Positions 43,699-53,026 of a stretch of DNA of 64,000 bases are shown here, piece after piece; within the stretch, counting starts at the first letter, position 1; each line of letters starts with the position of its first letter. The stretch comes from Hydrogenibacillus sp. GTDB lineage: Bacteria > Bacillota > Bacilli > Thermicanales > DSM-22653. The stretch is from contig JADBKT010000001.1 of assembly GCA_014896255.1 (NCBI GenBank), positions 119,542 through 183,541 of the forward strand, written 5' to 3'. The position numbers were made by a program, and so were the translations under genes. Below the pieces are notes generated by a model, which saw nothing but the letters and a program-made list of their open reading frames with translations, searched no databases and had not been told where the DNA came from.

Positions 43699-44158
43699 CG
43701 CCACGGTCAAGATCGCCGGCGGTGCCGCTCGGTTCATCGACGCCGCAAAGAGCGGCGTCCGGTTCTCGCGCTTGGGCCCGACACGTCGGGCAGACGCCTT
43801 CCAAGAGGATCATCCCGCCGTCGATCGCAAAGCCCGTCTCAGCCTCGACCGCTTGAATCCATCCCCGAGGGACGGCGACGTGCACCTCTTCGATCCGATT
43901 ACAAATCCGGCAGCGCACGTGATGATGGTCTTCCATGCGCCCGTCGTATCGCGTCACCCCGTCGCCGACGCGGATTTCACGGATATAGCCGTGTTCGCTG
44001 AGATAACGCAGCGAATTGTAGATCGTTCCGTATGCAAAACTCACCCCGCGAGCCTTCAGCCGGTCGATGACGTCGGCGGCACTGGGGTGATCGTTGCTGC
44101 CCCGCACGATGTCCAAAATCATTTTGCGCTGTCGGGTCAACATGCCTTTCGGTCGCAT
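43691..44158 (-). CDS. Fur-family metalloregulator (PerR/Fur type)
   Basis: 155 residues from the ATG at 44158. Winged helix (YGTIYNSLRYLSEHGYIREI), structural zinc cysteines C83-x2-C86 and C123-x2-C126, and regulatory metal ligands equivalent to PerR H37, D85, H91 and H93 (H24, D72, H78, H80). The residue equivalent to PerR D104 is glutamate (E91), as in Fur, which predicts low peroxide sensitivity. So it may be Fur- or Mn-responsive rather than a true PerR. Neighbouring riboswitch-TerC and CDF exporter suggest metal homeostasis. Overlaps folA start. Confidence 0.88.
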   Translation of the reverse strand: MRPKGMLTRQRKMILDIVRGSNDHPSAADVIDRLKARGVSFAYGTIYNSLRYLSEHGYIREIRVGDGVTRYDGRMEDHHHVRCRICNRIEEVHVAVPRGWIQAVEAETGFAIDGGMILLEGVCPTCRAQAREPDAALCGVDEPSGTAGDLDRGDD

Positions 44159-44223
44159 CGTCTTCACATCCTGGAGTGCCTGATCAGGCAAGCGGTCATC
44201 AAAGTATGCATTGCCGTAAAAAA

Positions 44224-44229
44224 AATTAT
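44224..44229 (-). promoter_or_regulatory. Extended -10 of the Fur-family gene
   Basis: Minus-strand TGT-TATAAT, perfect -10, about 60 bases before the start codon. Divergent from the CDF promoter 50 bases away. Confidence 0.6.
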
Positions 44230-44279
44230 AACACACAATCGTTCATCATCGCCACAACAGTTTTTCCCTACGTCAATAT

Positions 44280-44308
44280 TTGCATCCATTGAGACGACGC
44301 GTTATAAT
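44280..44308 (+). promoter_or_regulatory. CDF gene promoter
   Basis: TTGCAT (44280-44285), 17 bases, consensus TATAAT (44303-44308). The short divergent region between this and the Fur-family promoter is a natural place for metal-dependent control. Confidence 0.6.
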
Positions 44309-44368
44309 GTAGCCGATCCGTCGAGGCGGTCGTGCGGTTAGGGAGAGCGTCAAGAGGAGGACCTAAAG

Positions 44369-45274
44369 ATGAAAACCGACCTCGCCCGCATACGCGGCGA
44401 AAAGCGTGCGGCGTGGTTGAGCGTCGGCGGCAACCTGCTCCTCACCGCGGTCAAAATCACGATCGGCCTTGTCGCCGCCAGTGAAGCGCTGTTCGCCGAC
44501 GGCCTGCACAACGCCGCCGACTTGTTCGCCTCGATCATCGTCCTTTCGGTCATCGGCTATGCCAACAAACCGGCCGACGACGACCACCCCTACGGCCACG
44601 GCAAAGCCGAAGTGATCATCTCCGGCATCGTCGGGCTCATCCTCTTGGCCGTCGCCGTGTACGTCATCGTCGACGCCGCTCAGACGATCATCGCCGGCCC
44701 GGCGGCGGCGCCCGATGTCCTCGCCGCCTGGGTCGCCGGCGCCTCGTTCGCCGTCAAGTGGGCGTTGTTTCGATATACGTTGCGCGAATCGGCCCGCCTG
44801 AACAGCAAAGCGATCGAAGCGATCGCCTATGACCACAAGACCGACATCGCCGCCTCGATGGCCGCCGTCATCGGCATCCTCTTGGCCGTCTTCGGCGGCA
44901 CGAGCCAACAGCCGGTGTTCTTATATGCCGACCCGATCGGCGGGCTGATCGTCGCCGCGTTCATCGTGCGCATCGCCTGGGAGATGTTGATCGAGTCGTT
45001 CCACATCTTGCTCGAGCGGTCGATCGACCCGGATCAGCTGCGGGCGTTTCAAGAGGTCATCTTCCGCTTTCCCGACGTCAAACGCATCGACCGCATCCGC
45101 GCCCGGGAGCACGGGCACTATATCCTCCTCGACGTGCGCATCAGCGTTCCGCATCATTATACCGTCAAAGAAGGACACGATCTCGGACGGCGCATCAAAG
45201 AAGCGCTGATGGAATCCGACGACCGCATTCAGGAAGTGCTTATCCACCTGAACCCGTTCTATCCGGACGGATAA
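44369..45274 (+). CDS. Cation diffusion facilitator (CDF) metal exporter
   Basis: 301 residues: six helices and a C-terminal cytoplasmic dimer domain. Metal-site helices read LFADGLHNAADLF and AIAYDHKTDIAASM (D-x3-D type site with H replacing one position), with the YGHGKAE loop. The DDHPYGHGKAE pattern and the first site fit the Mn/Fe-transporting branch better than the zinc branch (tentative). Start ATG follows AGAGGAGGACC. Last 35 bases overlap zapA on the other strand. Confidence 0.9.
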   Translation: MKTDLARIRGEKRAAWLSVGGNLLLTAVKITIGLVAASEALFADGLHNAADLFASIIVLSVIGYANKPADDDHPYGHGKAEVIISGIVGLILLAVAVYVIVDAAQTIIAGPAAAPDVLAAWVAGASFAVKWALFRYTLRESARLNSKAIEAIAYDHKTDIAASMAAVIGILLAVFGGTSQQPVFLYADPIGGLIVAAFIVRIAWEMLIESFHILLERSIDPDQLRAFQEVIFRFPDVKRIDRIRAREHGHYILLDVRISVPHHYTVKEGHDLGRRIKEALMESDDRIQEVLIHLNPFYPDG

Positions 45275-45629
45275 CTTTCGGCGCGCCGCCTGGCGCGCTT
45301 TGTTCGTCCAAAAGGGCGTACAACGCATCGATCTCCTGCTGAGCTTGATCGAGCGCCGCCTTGAGTTCGGCGATCTCGGCATCTTTGGACCGAAGCGCCG
45401 CCTCCGCTTCATCCTCTCTCCGGCGAATGCGGAGCAATTCATCGGCGATGTTGATCGCCGCCAGGACGGCCGTTTTCATGTGATCGAGCTTGGTGTTGCG
45501 CGCGGCGATTTCTTTCATCTTCGCGTCAACGAGCTCCGCGACTTGCTGCAGGTGCCCCGGCGAAGCCGCGCCTTTGAGCTGATACGTATCGCCGAAAATG
45601 ACGACGCGCGTGGAATTCGGCTCTTTCAC
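45240..45629 (-). CDS. zapA: Cell-division protein ZapA
   Basis: 129 residues. N-terminal ZapA domain (VVIFGDTYQLKG; HLQQVAELVDAKMKEIA; AVLAAINIADELLRI) and a C-terminal coiled coil of about 50 residues. Stabilises the FtsZ ring. GTG start with GGGGGAG. Downstream of pheST as in other Bacillales, 213 bases from pheT, with its own possible -10 (TACAAT, plus 45688-45693). Confidence 0.92.
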   Translation of the reverse strand: MKEPNSTRVVIFGDTYQLKGAASPGHLQQVAELVDAKMKEIAARNTKLDHMKTAVLAAINIADELLRIRRREDEAEAALRSKDAEIAELKAALDQAQQEIDALYALLDEQSAPGGAPKVIRPDRTGSGG

Positions 45630-45842
45630 GATGCGCTCCCCCTATGTGCTCTTCCCTTCGGTCACACCGATCGTATGGCTTGGGTCCATTGTATCAAAAA
45701 TGCCGCGCCTCCTTCACCTCGAACCACACAATCGGCCGGGGCACACCGACGTTCGGGGGCGTCAGACGGTCGGCGCACCGAAGGCGGACGCCGGCGACGG
45801 GGAGCCGAAACGATCCCGACACCGGACGTCCATCATCGGCGT

Positions 45843-48479
45843 TTAAGCGCGAAGGGCGATGGACAGCCGCTGTTCCAGCGTGCGGACGATGTGGGAAGTC
45901 GCCGCATCCGCTTCTTCTTCCAAGAGCGTCCGTTCCGGATGGCGGAAGGTGAGGGCATAGGCCATCGACTTCTTCCCGCTCGGCGACTTGTCGCCTTCAT
46001 AGACGTCGAACAAGACCACGTCCGTCAACGGAATCGTAAGCTGCTCGGCCGCCGAACGGATCACCTGAAGGACGTCCGCATGGGTGATCGAACGATCGAT
46101 CCAAAAGCTGATGTCCCGCCGGACGCCCGGAAAACGCGGCGGTGCACTGTAGACGGCGGACGGCGGTCGATGCGCGATGAGGCGCGTGAGCGACAGTTCG
46201 AACGCCGCCGGACGGGTGAGTTCGTACGCTTCGGCGACGGAAGGGTTAAGCTCGCCGACCCAGCCGAGAACGACCGGCGGTTCGCCGTTTGCCTGCGCCC
46301 CGTCGCGCGACGGGGCGCAGGCCGTTTCTCCGGCGAGTACGACGCGCGCCGCCCGAGAGGGGTGCAGCCCGGGGAGGTCGGCGGCGGGCACGAAATCGGC
46401 CTTTAATCCATACCGCGCGAGCAGCGCCTCCACGACGCCCTTGGCGGCGTAGTAATCATAGGCGCCCGCTTCAGACGCGCCGCCGCGCATCCTCCCGCCG
46501 ACGACCGGCGGGCGATGGCCGTAAAAAACGGCGGCGACGTGCAGCGGCTCATCCGGAAGCGTTCCGTACGGCGCCTCATCCGAAACCGGGTGGAAGACCT
46601 TCCCGATCTCAAAAAACCGCCCGCTGTCTACCCGATGCCGCCGATTGTAAGCGGCCACCTCGAGCAGCCCCGGCATGAGCGAGCGCCGGAGGCTCCGCCG
46701 CGCCGCGTTCATCGGTTGGCGGACGGAAAGCGCGGACGCCGTCCGGGCGTCGAAGCGCGGAAAGCGCCGATCGTCGTCCTCGGAGACGAGCACATAGGTG
46801 TGCACTTCATGGAGGCCGAGCGCGGCGAGGTGCTCGGCGACCGAACGGCGCGCACCGACGAGCGGCGGACGGCCGCCGACCGTCTCCGGCAGCTTAGGCG
46901 CGGTGCTCGGAATCGCCTCATAGCCGACAAGCCGCGCCACTTCTTCGATGAGATCTTCGGCGATGGCGATGTCCCCGCGGCGCGTAGGCACGGTGACGAT
47001 GACGCGCTCTTCGCTGTTCGCGAGGCGCTCCCCACCGCTTTCCGCATCAACCGTCGCCTCGGCCACCGCGACCGAATACGGAAAACCGAGGCGGCGAAAG
47101 ACGTCCAGCACTTCGTCCTGTGTAAGCGCCGTCCCGAGGCGCGCGTTGATCGCCGAGCGGGTGATCTCGACGCGCCGGGGCGCAAAGAGCGCCGCGGCAC
47201 GCTCGCTTTGCCGGCCGACGACGCCGCCTTCGACGCGTCCCCCGGCAAGCGCCGCGATGAGCTCGGCGGCGCGCTTGAGCGCCGAAAGAACGCGGAGCGG
47301 GTCGACGCCTTTTTCAAACCGCCGACTCGCTTCCGAACGCAAGTCGAAACGCACGGCCGTTCGGCGGATCGCCGGCCCGGCAAAATACGCCGACTCCAGA
47401 AAAATGCGCCGCGTCTCGGGGGTCACTTCCGTGTGCTCGCCGCCCATCACCCCCGCCAAGCCGATCGGCCGCACCCCGTCGGTGATGACGAGATCGTCGG
47501 CGGTAAGCAGGCGTTCTTTTCCGTCGAGCGTCGTCAGCGTTTCGCCTTCTTTCGCCCGGCGGACGACGATGCGCTCGGTCCCGATGCGGTCGGCGTCGAA
47601 AGCGTGCAGCGGCTGGCCGTACTCCAGCATGACGTAGTTCGTCACGTCGACGACGGCGTTGATCGGGCGGATGCCCGAGGCGAGCAGGCGGTTTTGCATC
47701 CACTGCGGGGCGGGGCGATGGACGATTCCGCTGATGATCTGCCCGAGATAGAGCGGGCAGAGATCATCGTCCTCCACCGTCACGGCAAACGCGGAAGCAC
47801 CGCCGCCGTCTTTCGCCGCTTCGCCGACGGCGGGCGCGCCCGGCGCCTTTTCCGTCCCCGTCGGCGCACCGACCGCCGCTTCCGGCGCACGGCGCAGCGG
47901 ACGATCGAGGATCGCCGCCGCCTCATACGCCACGCCGATGATCGACAGACAATCGGCGCGATTGGGCGTCAAATCAAGCTCCAAGACGACGTCGTCCAGC
48001 CCGAGATAACCGACGGCATCGGCCCCGAGCGGCGCATCGTCCGGCAGGCGGTACAAGCCGCTCCGCGCCTCGGCCGAAAGCAGGTGCACCTCCATGCCCA
48101 ATTCTTCCGCCGAACAGAGCATCCCTTCGGAGACGACGCCGCGGAACGCCTGCCGTTCGATACGCACGCCGCCGGCGAGCCGCGCGCCGGGGGCGGCATA
48201 CGGATAAAACGCCCCGGCCTCGACGTCGGGCGCGCCGGTGACGACCGTATGCGTCGGTCCGCCAAAAGCCGTCTCGACGGTGACGACCTTCAGCCGATCG
48301 GCGTTCGGATGCGCGCGGACGTCCAGCACCCGTGCGACGAGGACCCCGGCGATGCCCTCCCCCCTCCGAATGATCTGCTCCACGGCGACGCCGGCGGCGG
48401 TGAGCCGCTCGGCCAACGCTTCAGGCGTCATGTCGCCGAGATCGATCCACTCGCTTAACCACTGCCAAGAGACGCGCAT
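45843..48479 (-). CDS. pheT: Phenylalanyl-tRNA synthetase beta subunit
   Basis: 878 residues, longer than the usual 800 or so. Domains in order: B1/EMAP-like tRNA-binding domain (about 40-150), B3/B4 editing domain, B5, the catalytic-like core, and the C-terminal FDX-ACB anticodon-binding domain (RFPGVRRDISFWIDRSITHADVL). Extra length comes from an Ala/Gly/Pro-rich insert near residue 210 and a short insert near residue 720 encoded by a perfect palindrome (separate entry). Start ATG at 48479 follows GAAAGGAAGG. Downstream of pheS by 102 bases and under its T-box. Confidence 0.95.
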   Translation of the reverse strand: MRVSWQWLSEWIDLGDMTPEALAERLTAAGVAVEQIIRRGEGIAGVLVARVLDVRAHPNADRLKVVTVETAFGGPTHTVVTGAPDVEAGAFYPYAAPGARLAGGVRIERQAFRGVVSEGMLCSAEELGMEVHLLSAEARSGLYRLPDDAPLGADAVGYLGLDDVVLELDLTPNRADCLSIIGVAYEAAAILDRPLRRAPEAAVGAPTGTEKAPGAPAVGEAAKDGGGASAFAVTVEDDDLCPLYLGQIISGIVHRPAPQWMQNRLLASGIRPINAVVDVTNYVMLEYGQPLHAFDADRIGTERIVVRRAKEGETLTTLDGKERLLTADDLVITDGVRPIGLAGVMGGEHTEVTPETRRIFLESAYFAGPAIRRTAVRFDLRSEASRRFEKGVDPLRVLSALKRAAELIAALAGGRVEGGVVGRQSERAAALFAPRRVEITRSAINARLGTALTQDEVLDVFRRLGFPYSVAVAEATVDAESGGERLANSEERVIVTVPTRRGDIAIAEDLIEEVARLVGYEAIPSTAPKLPETVGGRPPLVGARRSVAEHLAALGLHEVHTYVLVSEDDDRRFPRFDARTASALSVRQPMNAARRSLRRSLMPGLLEVAAYNRRHRVDSGRFFEIGKVFHPVSDEAPYGTLPDEPLHVAAVFYGHRPPVVGGRMRGGASEAGAYDYYAAKGVVEALLARYGLKADFVPAADLPGLHPSRAARVVLAGETACAPSRDGAQANGEPPVVLGWVGELNPSVAEAYELTRPAAFELSLTRLIAHRPPSAVYSAPPRFPGVRRDISFWIDRSITHADVLQVIRSAAEQLTIPLTDVVLFDVYEGDKSPSGKKSMAYALTFRHPERTLLEEEADAATSHIVRTLEQRLSIALRA
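46291..46322. repeat. Perfect 32-bp palindrome inside pheT
   Basis: GCCTGCGCCCCGTCGC followed immediately by its exact reverse complement. It is in frame and encodes ACAPSRDGAQA, part of an insert between VLAGE and VVLGWVGEL where other PheT proteins have a short turn. Looks like a palindromic element inserted into a tolerant loop. Confidence 0.85.
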
Positions 48480-48581
48480 CGTTGTCCTTCCTTTCACCGT
48501 CTATCGTATGACCGGAAACCGTCGCGGCCGCCCCCCCCCGCGCCTTCAATGCCGGCGTCATCACCGCGCCACGAACGATGA

Positions 48582-49637
48582 TCAGCAGGCGACGAACGAC
48601 CGAAGCACGCGGGCGTCATTCACGTAAAACTGGCGGATGTCGTCCACCCCATATTTGATCATCGCGATCCGCTCCACGCCGAGGCCGAAGGCAAAGCCGC
48701 TCACCCGACGGGGATCATAACCGCCCGCTTCAAGCACCTTCGGATGGACCATCCCGGCGCCGAGCACTTCCAGCCAGCCCGTCCATTTACAGACGCGACA
48801 CCCTGTTCCGCCGCACGCGCTGCACGTCACGTCGACCTCCGCGCTCGGTTCCGTAAACGGGAAATAACTCGGGCGCAAACGGATCTTCGTCTCCTCGCCG
48901 AACAGCCGCCGCGCAAACTGCTCCAGCGTCCCTTTGAGATCGCTCATGCGCACCCCTTCCCCGACGACCAGCCCTTCGATCTGCGTGAACATGTGGGAAT
49001 GCGTCGCGTCGTCCGTATCGCGGCGATAGACGTTTCCCGGGCAGATGATCTTAAGCGGCGTCCGCGGGGCCATGGCCAACATCTCGCGCACCTGCACCGG
49101 CGACGTGTGGGTACGGAGCAGCATCTCGTCGGTAAGATAAAAGCTGTCCTGCATGTCCCGCGCCGGATGATCCTTGGGGATGTTCAACCGCTCAAAATTG
49201 TACGTGTCCCACTCCACGTCCGGCCCTTCGGCAATCCGATACCCCATGCCGATGAAAATATCTTCGATCGCTTCGATCACCTGCGACAGCGGGTGCCGCG
49301 CCCCCGGGGCGAGCGCCTCCCCCGGCAGCGTCACGTCGATCGCTTCGGCTTGAAGCCGCGCCTCGAGCGCCGCCGCCTCAAGCGCCGCCCGGCGCGCGCC
49401 GATCTGATCTTCCAGCGCTTCGCGCAGCGCGTTCACCGCCTGACCGAACGACGGACGTGCTTCGGCCGGGAGCGCCCGGAGGTGCGACATCAAGCCGGCG
49501 AGGACGCCTTTTTTCCCGAGATAGCGGACGCGGAGCGCTTCCACCGCCTCCGGCGTCTTTGCCGCATCGATCTCCTGTACAGCTTTCGTACGGACGGATT
49601 CCAGTTCCGCTTTAAGCGCCTCCAACGACGGCGGCAT
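48582..49637 (-). CDS. pheS: Phenylalanyl-tRNA synthetase alpha subunit
   Basis: 351 residues. N-terminal coiled coil (about 1-85) for tRNA binding and a class II catalytic core: motif 2 in [36 protein letters not shown], and motif 3 [17 protein letters not shown]. Contains a zinc-type [14 protein letters not shown] insert seen in Firmicutes. Start ATG follows GAAAGGAGG. T-box leader upstream. Confidence 0.97.
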   Translation of the reverse strand: MPPSLEALKAELESVRTKAVQEIDAAKTPEAVEALRVRYLGKKGVLAGLMSHLRALPAEARPSFGQAVNALREALEDQIGARRAALEAAALEARLQAEAIDVTLPGEALAPGARHPLSQVIEAIEDIFIGMGYRIAEGPDVEWDTYNFERLNIPKDHPARDMQDSFYLTDEMLLRTHTSPVQVREMLAMAPRTPLKIICPGNVYRRDTDDATHSHMFTQIEGLVVGEGVRMSDLKGTLEQFARRLFGEETKIRLRPSYFPFTEPSAEVDVTCSACGGTGCRVCKWTGWLEVLGAGMVHPKVLEAGGYDPRRVSGFAFGLGVERIAMIKYGVDDIRQFYVNDARVLRSFVAC

Positions 49638-49675
49638 GCCTTTTGAGCGCCTCCTTTCGAAGCCCTTTGCACAAC

Positions 49676-50032
49676 AAAAAAACCGCCCCGACAAGGGGCG
49701 GACTTTCCCGCGGTACCACCCTTTTTCACCGCGCCGAACAACGCCATCCGGCGCAGCCTTCCTTGAACATAACGGCAGTGAGGTGCACCACCGCCGACGG
49801 CTACTGGGACGCGCTCTGCGTGACGCGCGTGCTTCGGCACCGATTTTTCGGACGACCGAACGCACCCCTCATCGACAGGCGCCTTTCCGTTCACCGCCGG
49901 TGCTCCGAAGGGAAATGCCCGCCGCTCAACCGAAAGGGGCTTCCAGTCCGACGACCCCTTCTCCCTGGCGGAGAGTCCGAACGGGCACATGTCTTCTTCA
50001 TCGCATGTCCGGATATGCGCTTCGATCCGTTT
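49676..50032 (-). promoter_or_regulatory. T-box leader of pheST (Phe specifier TTC)
   Basis: The T-box sequence AAGGGTGGTACCGCGGG lies at plus 49707-49724, just before a terminator stem (CCGCCCC / GGGGCGG with T run, 49676-49701). Further upstream, the Stem I features AGGGAGAAG and GGCAT-TTC-CCTTCGGAGC are present. The latter aligns base for base with the thrS leader except at the triplet, which is TTC (Phe) here (plus 49912-49914). Uncharged tRNA-Phe would stabilise the antiterminator. Confidence 0.92.
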
Positions 50033-50038
50033 AGCCGC

Positions 50039-50067
50039 ATTATACCCGCTTCCGCGCGGTCCGTCAA
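50039..50067 (-). promoter_or_regulatory. pheST promoter
   Basis: Minus-strand TTGACG, 17 bases, consensus TATAAT (plus 50039-50044). The -35 box overlaps the last codons and stop of the YitT gene. Confidence 0.75.
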
Positions 50068-50963
50068 TGGATCGAGCGCTTGTTGAAGCGGCCGCCGAGC
50101 ACGTCATGCACGTTTTCGATCGTCACGAACGCTTCCGGATCGAAATCCCGGACGATCGACTTGAGCTTGCTCACCTCAAGCCGCGTCACGACGCAGTAGA
50201 GGATCTTCTTTTCCTCCTTGCTGTAGCCGCCTACGCCGGCAAGATGCGTCACCCCGCGCCCGAGCCGGGCCATGATCGCTTCGGCAATGTCGTCCGCCTG
50301 ATCGGAAATGATGATCACCGATTTCATTTCTTCCAATCCGGTGAGCACCATATCGATGACCCGATAGGCGATGTAATAAGCGATGACCGAATACATCGCG
50401 CTTTCCAGAGAGAACACGAACGCCGCGCTGGTAAAAATGAAGATGTTGAAAAACATGACGATCTCACCGACGGAAAAATCCGTGCGTTCGTTCAGCACGA
50501 TGGCGACGATTTCCGTCCCGTCCAGCGAGCCGCCGTTGCGGATCACCAGCCCGACGCCGATTCCGAGAATCAGCCCGCCGAACACCGTGGCCAGAAAAGC
50601 GCTGTCGACGAGCGGCGGAAAACGCGACAATACCGTCACCCAGCCCGAAAGCAGCACCACCGCGGCAAGCGTCGTCACCACGAAGGTCTTGCCGATCTCC
50701 CGATAACCGAGGAACAAAAACGGCAGATTCAGCAGCACGATCCACAGGCCGAGCGGCAACGCGCTCAGATGATGGGCGATGATGGCGATGCCCACCGTCC
50801 CGCCGTCGATCATCCGAAACGGAATGAGAAGGCGCGTCAACGCCAGGGCGGCCAAAAACGTTCCGGCGACGATCCCCATCCCCCGCCAGACGAAAGCTCC
50901 AAACCGTCGACGGCGCCCGATCCGTCGGGCAGGCGGCAACGCGTTCAACTCCAAAGCATCCAT
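50064..50963 (-). CDS. YitT family membrane protein
   Basis: 299 residues: about five to six helices (DUF161 part with LIPFRMIDGGTVGIAIIAHHL and RNGGSLDGTEIVAIVLNER) and a cytoplasmic DUF2179 domain (CVVTRLEVSKLKSIVRDFDPEAFVTIENVHDVLGG). Function in Bacillus is unproven. Start ATG at 50963 follows AAAGGAGGGG. Lies between the RNA methyltransferase and pheS, so pheST transcription starts within its stop codon. Confidence 0.9.
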   Translation of the reverse strand: MDALELNALPPARRIGRRRRFGAFVWRGMGIVAGTFLAALALTRLLIPFRMIDGGTVGIAIIAHHLSALPLGLWIVLLNLPFLFLGYREIGKTFVVTTLAAVVLLSGWVTVLSRFPPLVDSAFLATVFGGLILGIGVGLVIRNGGSLDGTEIVAIVLNERTDFSVGEIVMFFNIFIFTSAAFVFSLESAMYSVIAYYIAYRVIDMVLTGLEEMKSVIIISDQADDIAEAIMARLGRGVTHLAGVGGYSKEEKKILYCVVTRLEVSKLKSIVRDFDPEAFVTIENVHDVLGGRFNKRSIH

Positions 50964-50983
50964 CGATCCCCTCCTTTGAGCGG

Positions 50984-51820
50984 TCATCCCTTCTTGCGGC
51001 TGAGCACGTACAAGGCGATCGACGCCGCGACGGCGACGTTGAGCGACTCCGCCCGGCCAGGAATGTCGATGCGCACGACATAATCGGCAAACGCCAAGAC
51101 GTCGTCCGTAAGGCCCCGCCCCTCATTGCCGACGATCAGCGCCCGGCGCTCTGCCTTCGGCGCCGCCTCGATGTCAAGCGGTCCCCGCGGCGCGGCGGCG
51201 TACAACGCATATCCGGCGCGCCGGAGCGCCGCGAGCGCCGACGGAAGCGGCAAATGGGCGATCGGCAGATGAAAATGGGCCCCTTGTGCGCTGCGGAGCA
51301 CCTTGCCGCTCCACGGATCGGCGCTGCCGGTCCCGACGAGGACGAAGCCGACGCCGAACGCGTCCGCCGAGCGGATGAGCGTGCCGACGTTGCCCGGGTC
51401 CTGGACGGCATCCAGAATGAGCGCCGAATGCGCCGACGACAATGCCCCCTCCAGCACCGCGCGCGCATCCGGCCGGCGGACGACGGCGTACACCGCCTGC
51501 GGCGATTCCGTCTCCGCAAGGCGCCCCGCAGCAGCCGCGGAAAGCCGCCAGAGGAGAGGCGGCCTTTGTCCGCTCGCGCGCAGGCGGGATGTCGTCCGCA
51601 AGGCTTCGACCTGCTCGAGAAGCGGTGCGGCCCAAGCCGCCTCAAGCGCCCGCTCGCCGATCATGACGTCGGTCACCGCCGATGCGCCAAGCGCTTCCTG
51701 AACGAGATGCGGCCCTTCGACGAGAAACGCGCCGGCGGCCTTTCGCCCTTTGGCCGTCTTCAATTTCATCCACGTTTTGAGCCGTTCGTTGTGCACCGAC
51801 TCGATCGTCCCGTCAAACAC
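50984..51820 (-). CDS. TrmH/SpoU-family RNA 2'-O-methyltransferase
   Basis: 278 residues. N-terminal SpoU substrate-binding domain (VHNERLKTWMKLKTAKGRKAAGAFLVEG) and C-terminal knotted SAM domain: motif 1 LDAVQDPGNVGTLIRSADAFG, motif 2 IVGNEGRGLTDDV, motif 3 IPGRAESLNVAVAASIALY. Same position as ysgA next to pheS and sspI in B. subtilis; probably methylates 23S rRNA. GTG start with AGGAGT. Upstream codons in the frame are not conserved. Confidence 0.92.
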   Translation of the reverse strand: MFDGTIESVHNERLKTWMKLKTAKGRKAAGAFLVEGPHLVQEALGASAVTDVMIGERALEAAWAAPLLEQVEALRTTSRLRASGQRPPLLWRLSAAAAGRLAETESPQAVYAVVRRPDARAVLEGALSSAHSALILDAVQDPGNVGTLIRSADAFGVGFVLVGTGSADPWSGKVLRSAQGAHFHLPIAHLPLPSALAALRRAGYALYAAAPRGPLDIEAAPKAERRALIVGNEGRGLTDDVLAFADYVVRIDIPGRAESLNVAVAASIALYVLSRKKG

Positions 51821-51978
51821 GCCCGAACTCCTGAATACGCATAATTTCGAACCCCCAGGGCAAGTTAAGCGTGGCCCGGATGCGTACGACCAAAGCATAC
51901 GCGACGGCCGGCGCATCCGCAACCGCCGACGGATGAACCGCCCCAAACGGATCCACAACGTCCAAAGGAGGATTCCGG

Positions 51979-52200
51979 ATGACGACGATCTACCGCGATC
52001 TCGATCTCCGCCAGGCCTTGGATCACAAACTGCGCGGCGCAAGCGCCCGGCAGCTTCAGGACATCATTGAAGACGCCATCGACGCGCAGGAAGACAAGAC
52101 GCTCCCCGGGCTCGGTTACCTGTTCGAGCTGTTGTGGCAGCGAAGCGACGACGCCGAGCGACAGGCGATGCTCGGCAAAATCGCCGAAGCGCTCGCCTGA
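51979..52200 (+). CDS. sspI: Small acid-soluble spore protein I
   Basis: 73 residues; DLDLRQALDHKLRGASARQLQDIIEDAIDAQEDKTLPGLGYLFELLWQ-type sequence (landmarks DLRQAL, IDAQEDKTLPGLGVLFE-like motif, KIAEAL) is specific for SspI. Expressed in the forespore under sigma-G; no clear consensus promoter was found. Start ATG follows CAAAGGAGG. Marks the organism as a spore former. Divergent from the RNA methyltransferase as in Bacillus. Confidence 0.95.
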   Translation: MTTIYRDLDLRQALDHKLRGASARQLQDIIEDAIDAQEDKTLPGLGYLFELLWQRSDDAERQAMLGKIAEALA

Positions 52201-52221
52201 CCGCGATCGCCTTTCCGCGCC

Positions 52222-52989
52222 TCACCGCGGCCCCATGCGCAGGGCCCCGTCCAGGCGAATGACTTCCCCGTTCAGCATCGGGTTTTCGATGATGTGCCGA
52301 ACCAATTGGGCGTACTCCCGCGGCCGGCCCAGGCGGGAGGGGAACGGAACCTGCTGTTCGAGAGACTTCCGCGCCGCTTCCGGCAATCCCGCCATCATGG
52401 GCGTGTCAAAAATGCCGGGGGCGATGGCCAGCACGCGAATTCCGTAGCGCGCCAACTCCCGCGCCAAAGGCAGCGTCATCGCGGCGACCGCGCCTTTGGA
52501 CGCCGAATAAGCGGGCTGCCCGATCTGACCGTCGAAGGCGGCCACAGAGGCGGTGTTGATCACCACGCCGCGCTCCCCTTCTTCGTTCGGCGGGGCTTGT
52601 GCCATCGCCGCCGCCGCCAGCCGCACCACGTTGAACGTCCCGACCGCGTTGATCTCCATCACCCGGCGAAAGCGGTCGAGATCGTGGGGCCCGTCGCGCC
52701 CCAGCACCTTTTCGGCGATGGCGATGCCGGCGCAGTTGACGGCGCCGCTTAAGCCGCCGAACGTTTCGATGGCCGTGCGGACGGCCGCTTCCACACTGTC
52801 GGAATCGGTGATGTCGCTTTGGATGAACCGGGCCCGACGGCCGATCTTGCCCGCGACGGTCTCGCCGGCGTCCCGGTTGATGTCGACGATGACGACGTTC
52901 GCCCCCGATTCCGCGAGCAACTCCGCCGTCGCGGCCCCCAATCCGGAACCGCCGCCGGTGATGAGAAAGGTCGCGCCTTGTATGTTCAT
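52222..52989 (-). CDS. SDR-family 3-hydroxyacyl-CoA dehydrogenase-like
   Basis: 255 residues, classical short-chain dehydrogenase: cofactor motif [16 protein letters not shown] (VNCAGI), catalytic S and Y-x3-K ([23 protein letters not shown]). D37-type aspartate in VDIN indicates NAD(H). The pattern GKIG...FDGQIGQ and PGIFDTPMM matches type-2 (HSD10-like) 3-hydroxyacyl-CoA dehydrogenases. Last gene of the methylcitrate operon, 37 bases after prpB, so it may act on a short or branched acyl-CoA that feeds propionyl-CoA. Confidence 0.88.
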   Translation of the reverse strand: MNIQGATFLITGGGSGLGAATAELLAESGANVVIVDINRDAGETVAGKIGRRARFIQSDITDSDSVEAAVRTAIETFGGLSGAVNCAGIAIAEKVLGRDGPHDLDRFRRVMEINAVGTFNVVRLAAAAMAQAPPNEEGERGVVINTASVAAFDGQIGQPAYSASKGAVAAMTLPLARELARYGIRVLAIAPGIFDTPMMAGLPEAARKSLEQQVPFPSRLGRPREYAQLVRHIIENPMLNGEVIRLDGALRMGPR

Positions 52990-53026
52990 CCGTTCATGCC
53001 CCTTCTTTCCAAAATACCCGCCGCGC

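Noticed and set aside
46515..48458. 647-codon plus-strand frame under pheT
   Set aside because: Antisense shadow of a certain gene, low-complexity Arg/Asp composition.
51880..51978. Sigma-G promoter for sspI
   Set aside because: GCATAC is present but no convincing pair of -35 and -10 elements could be assigned.
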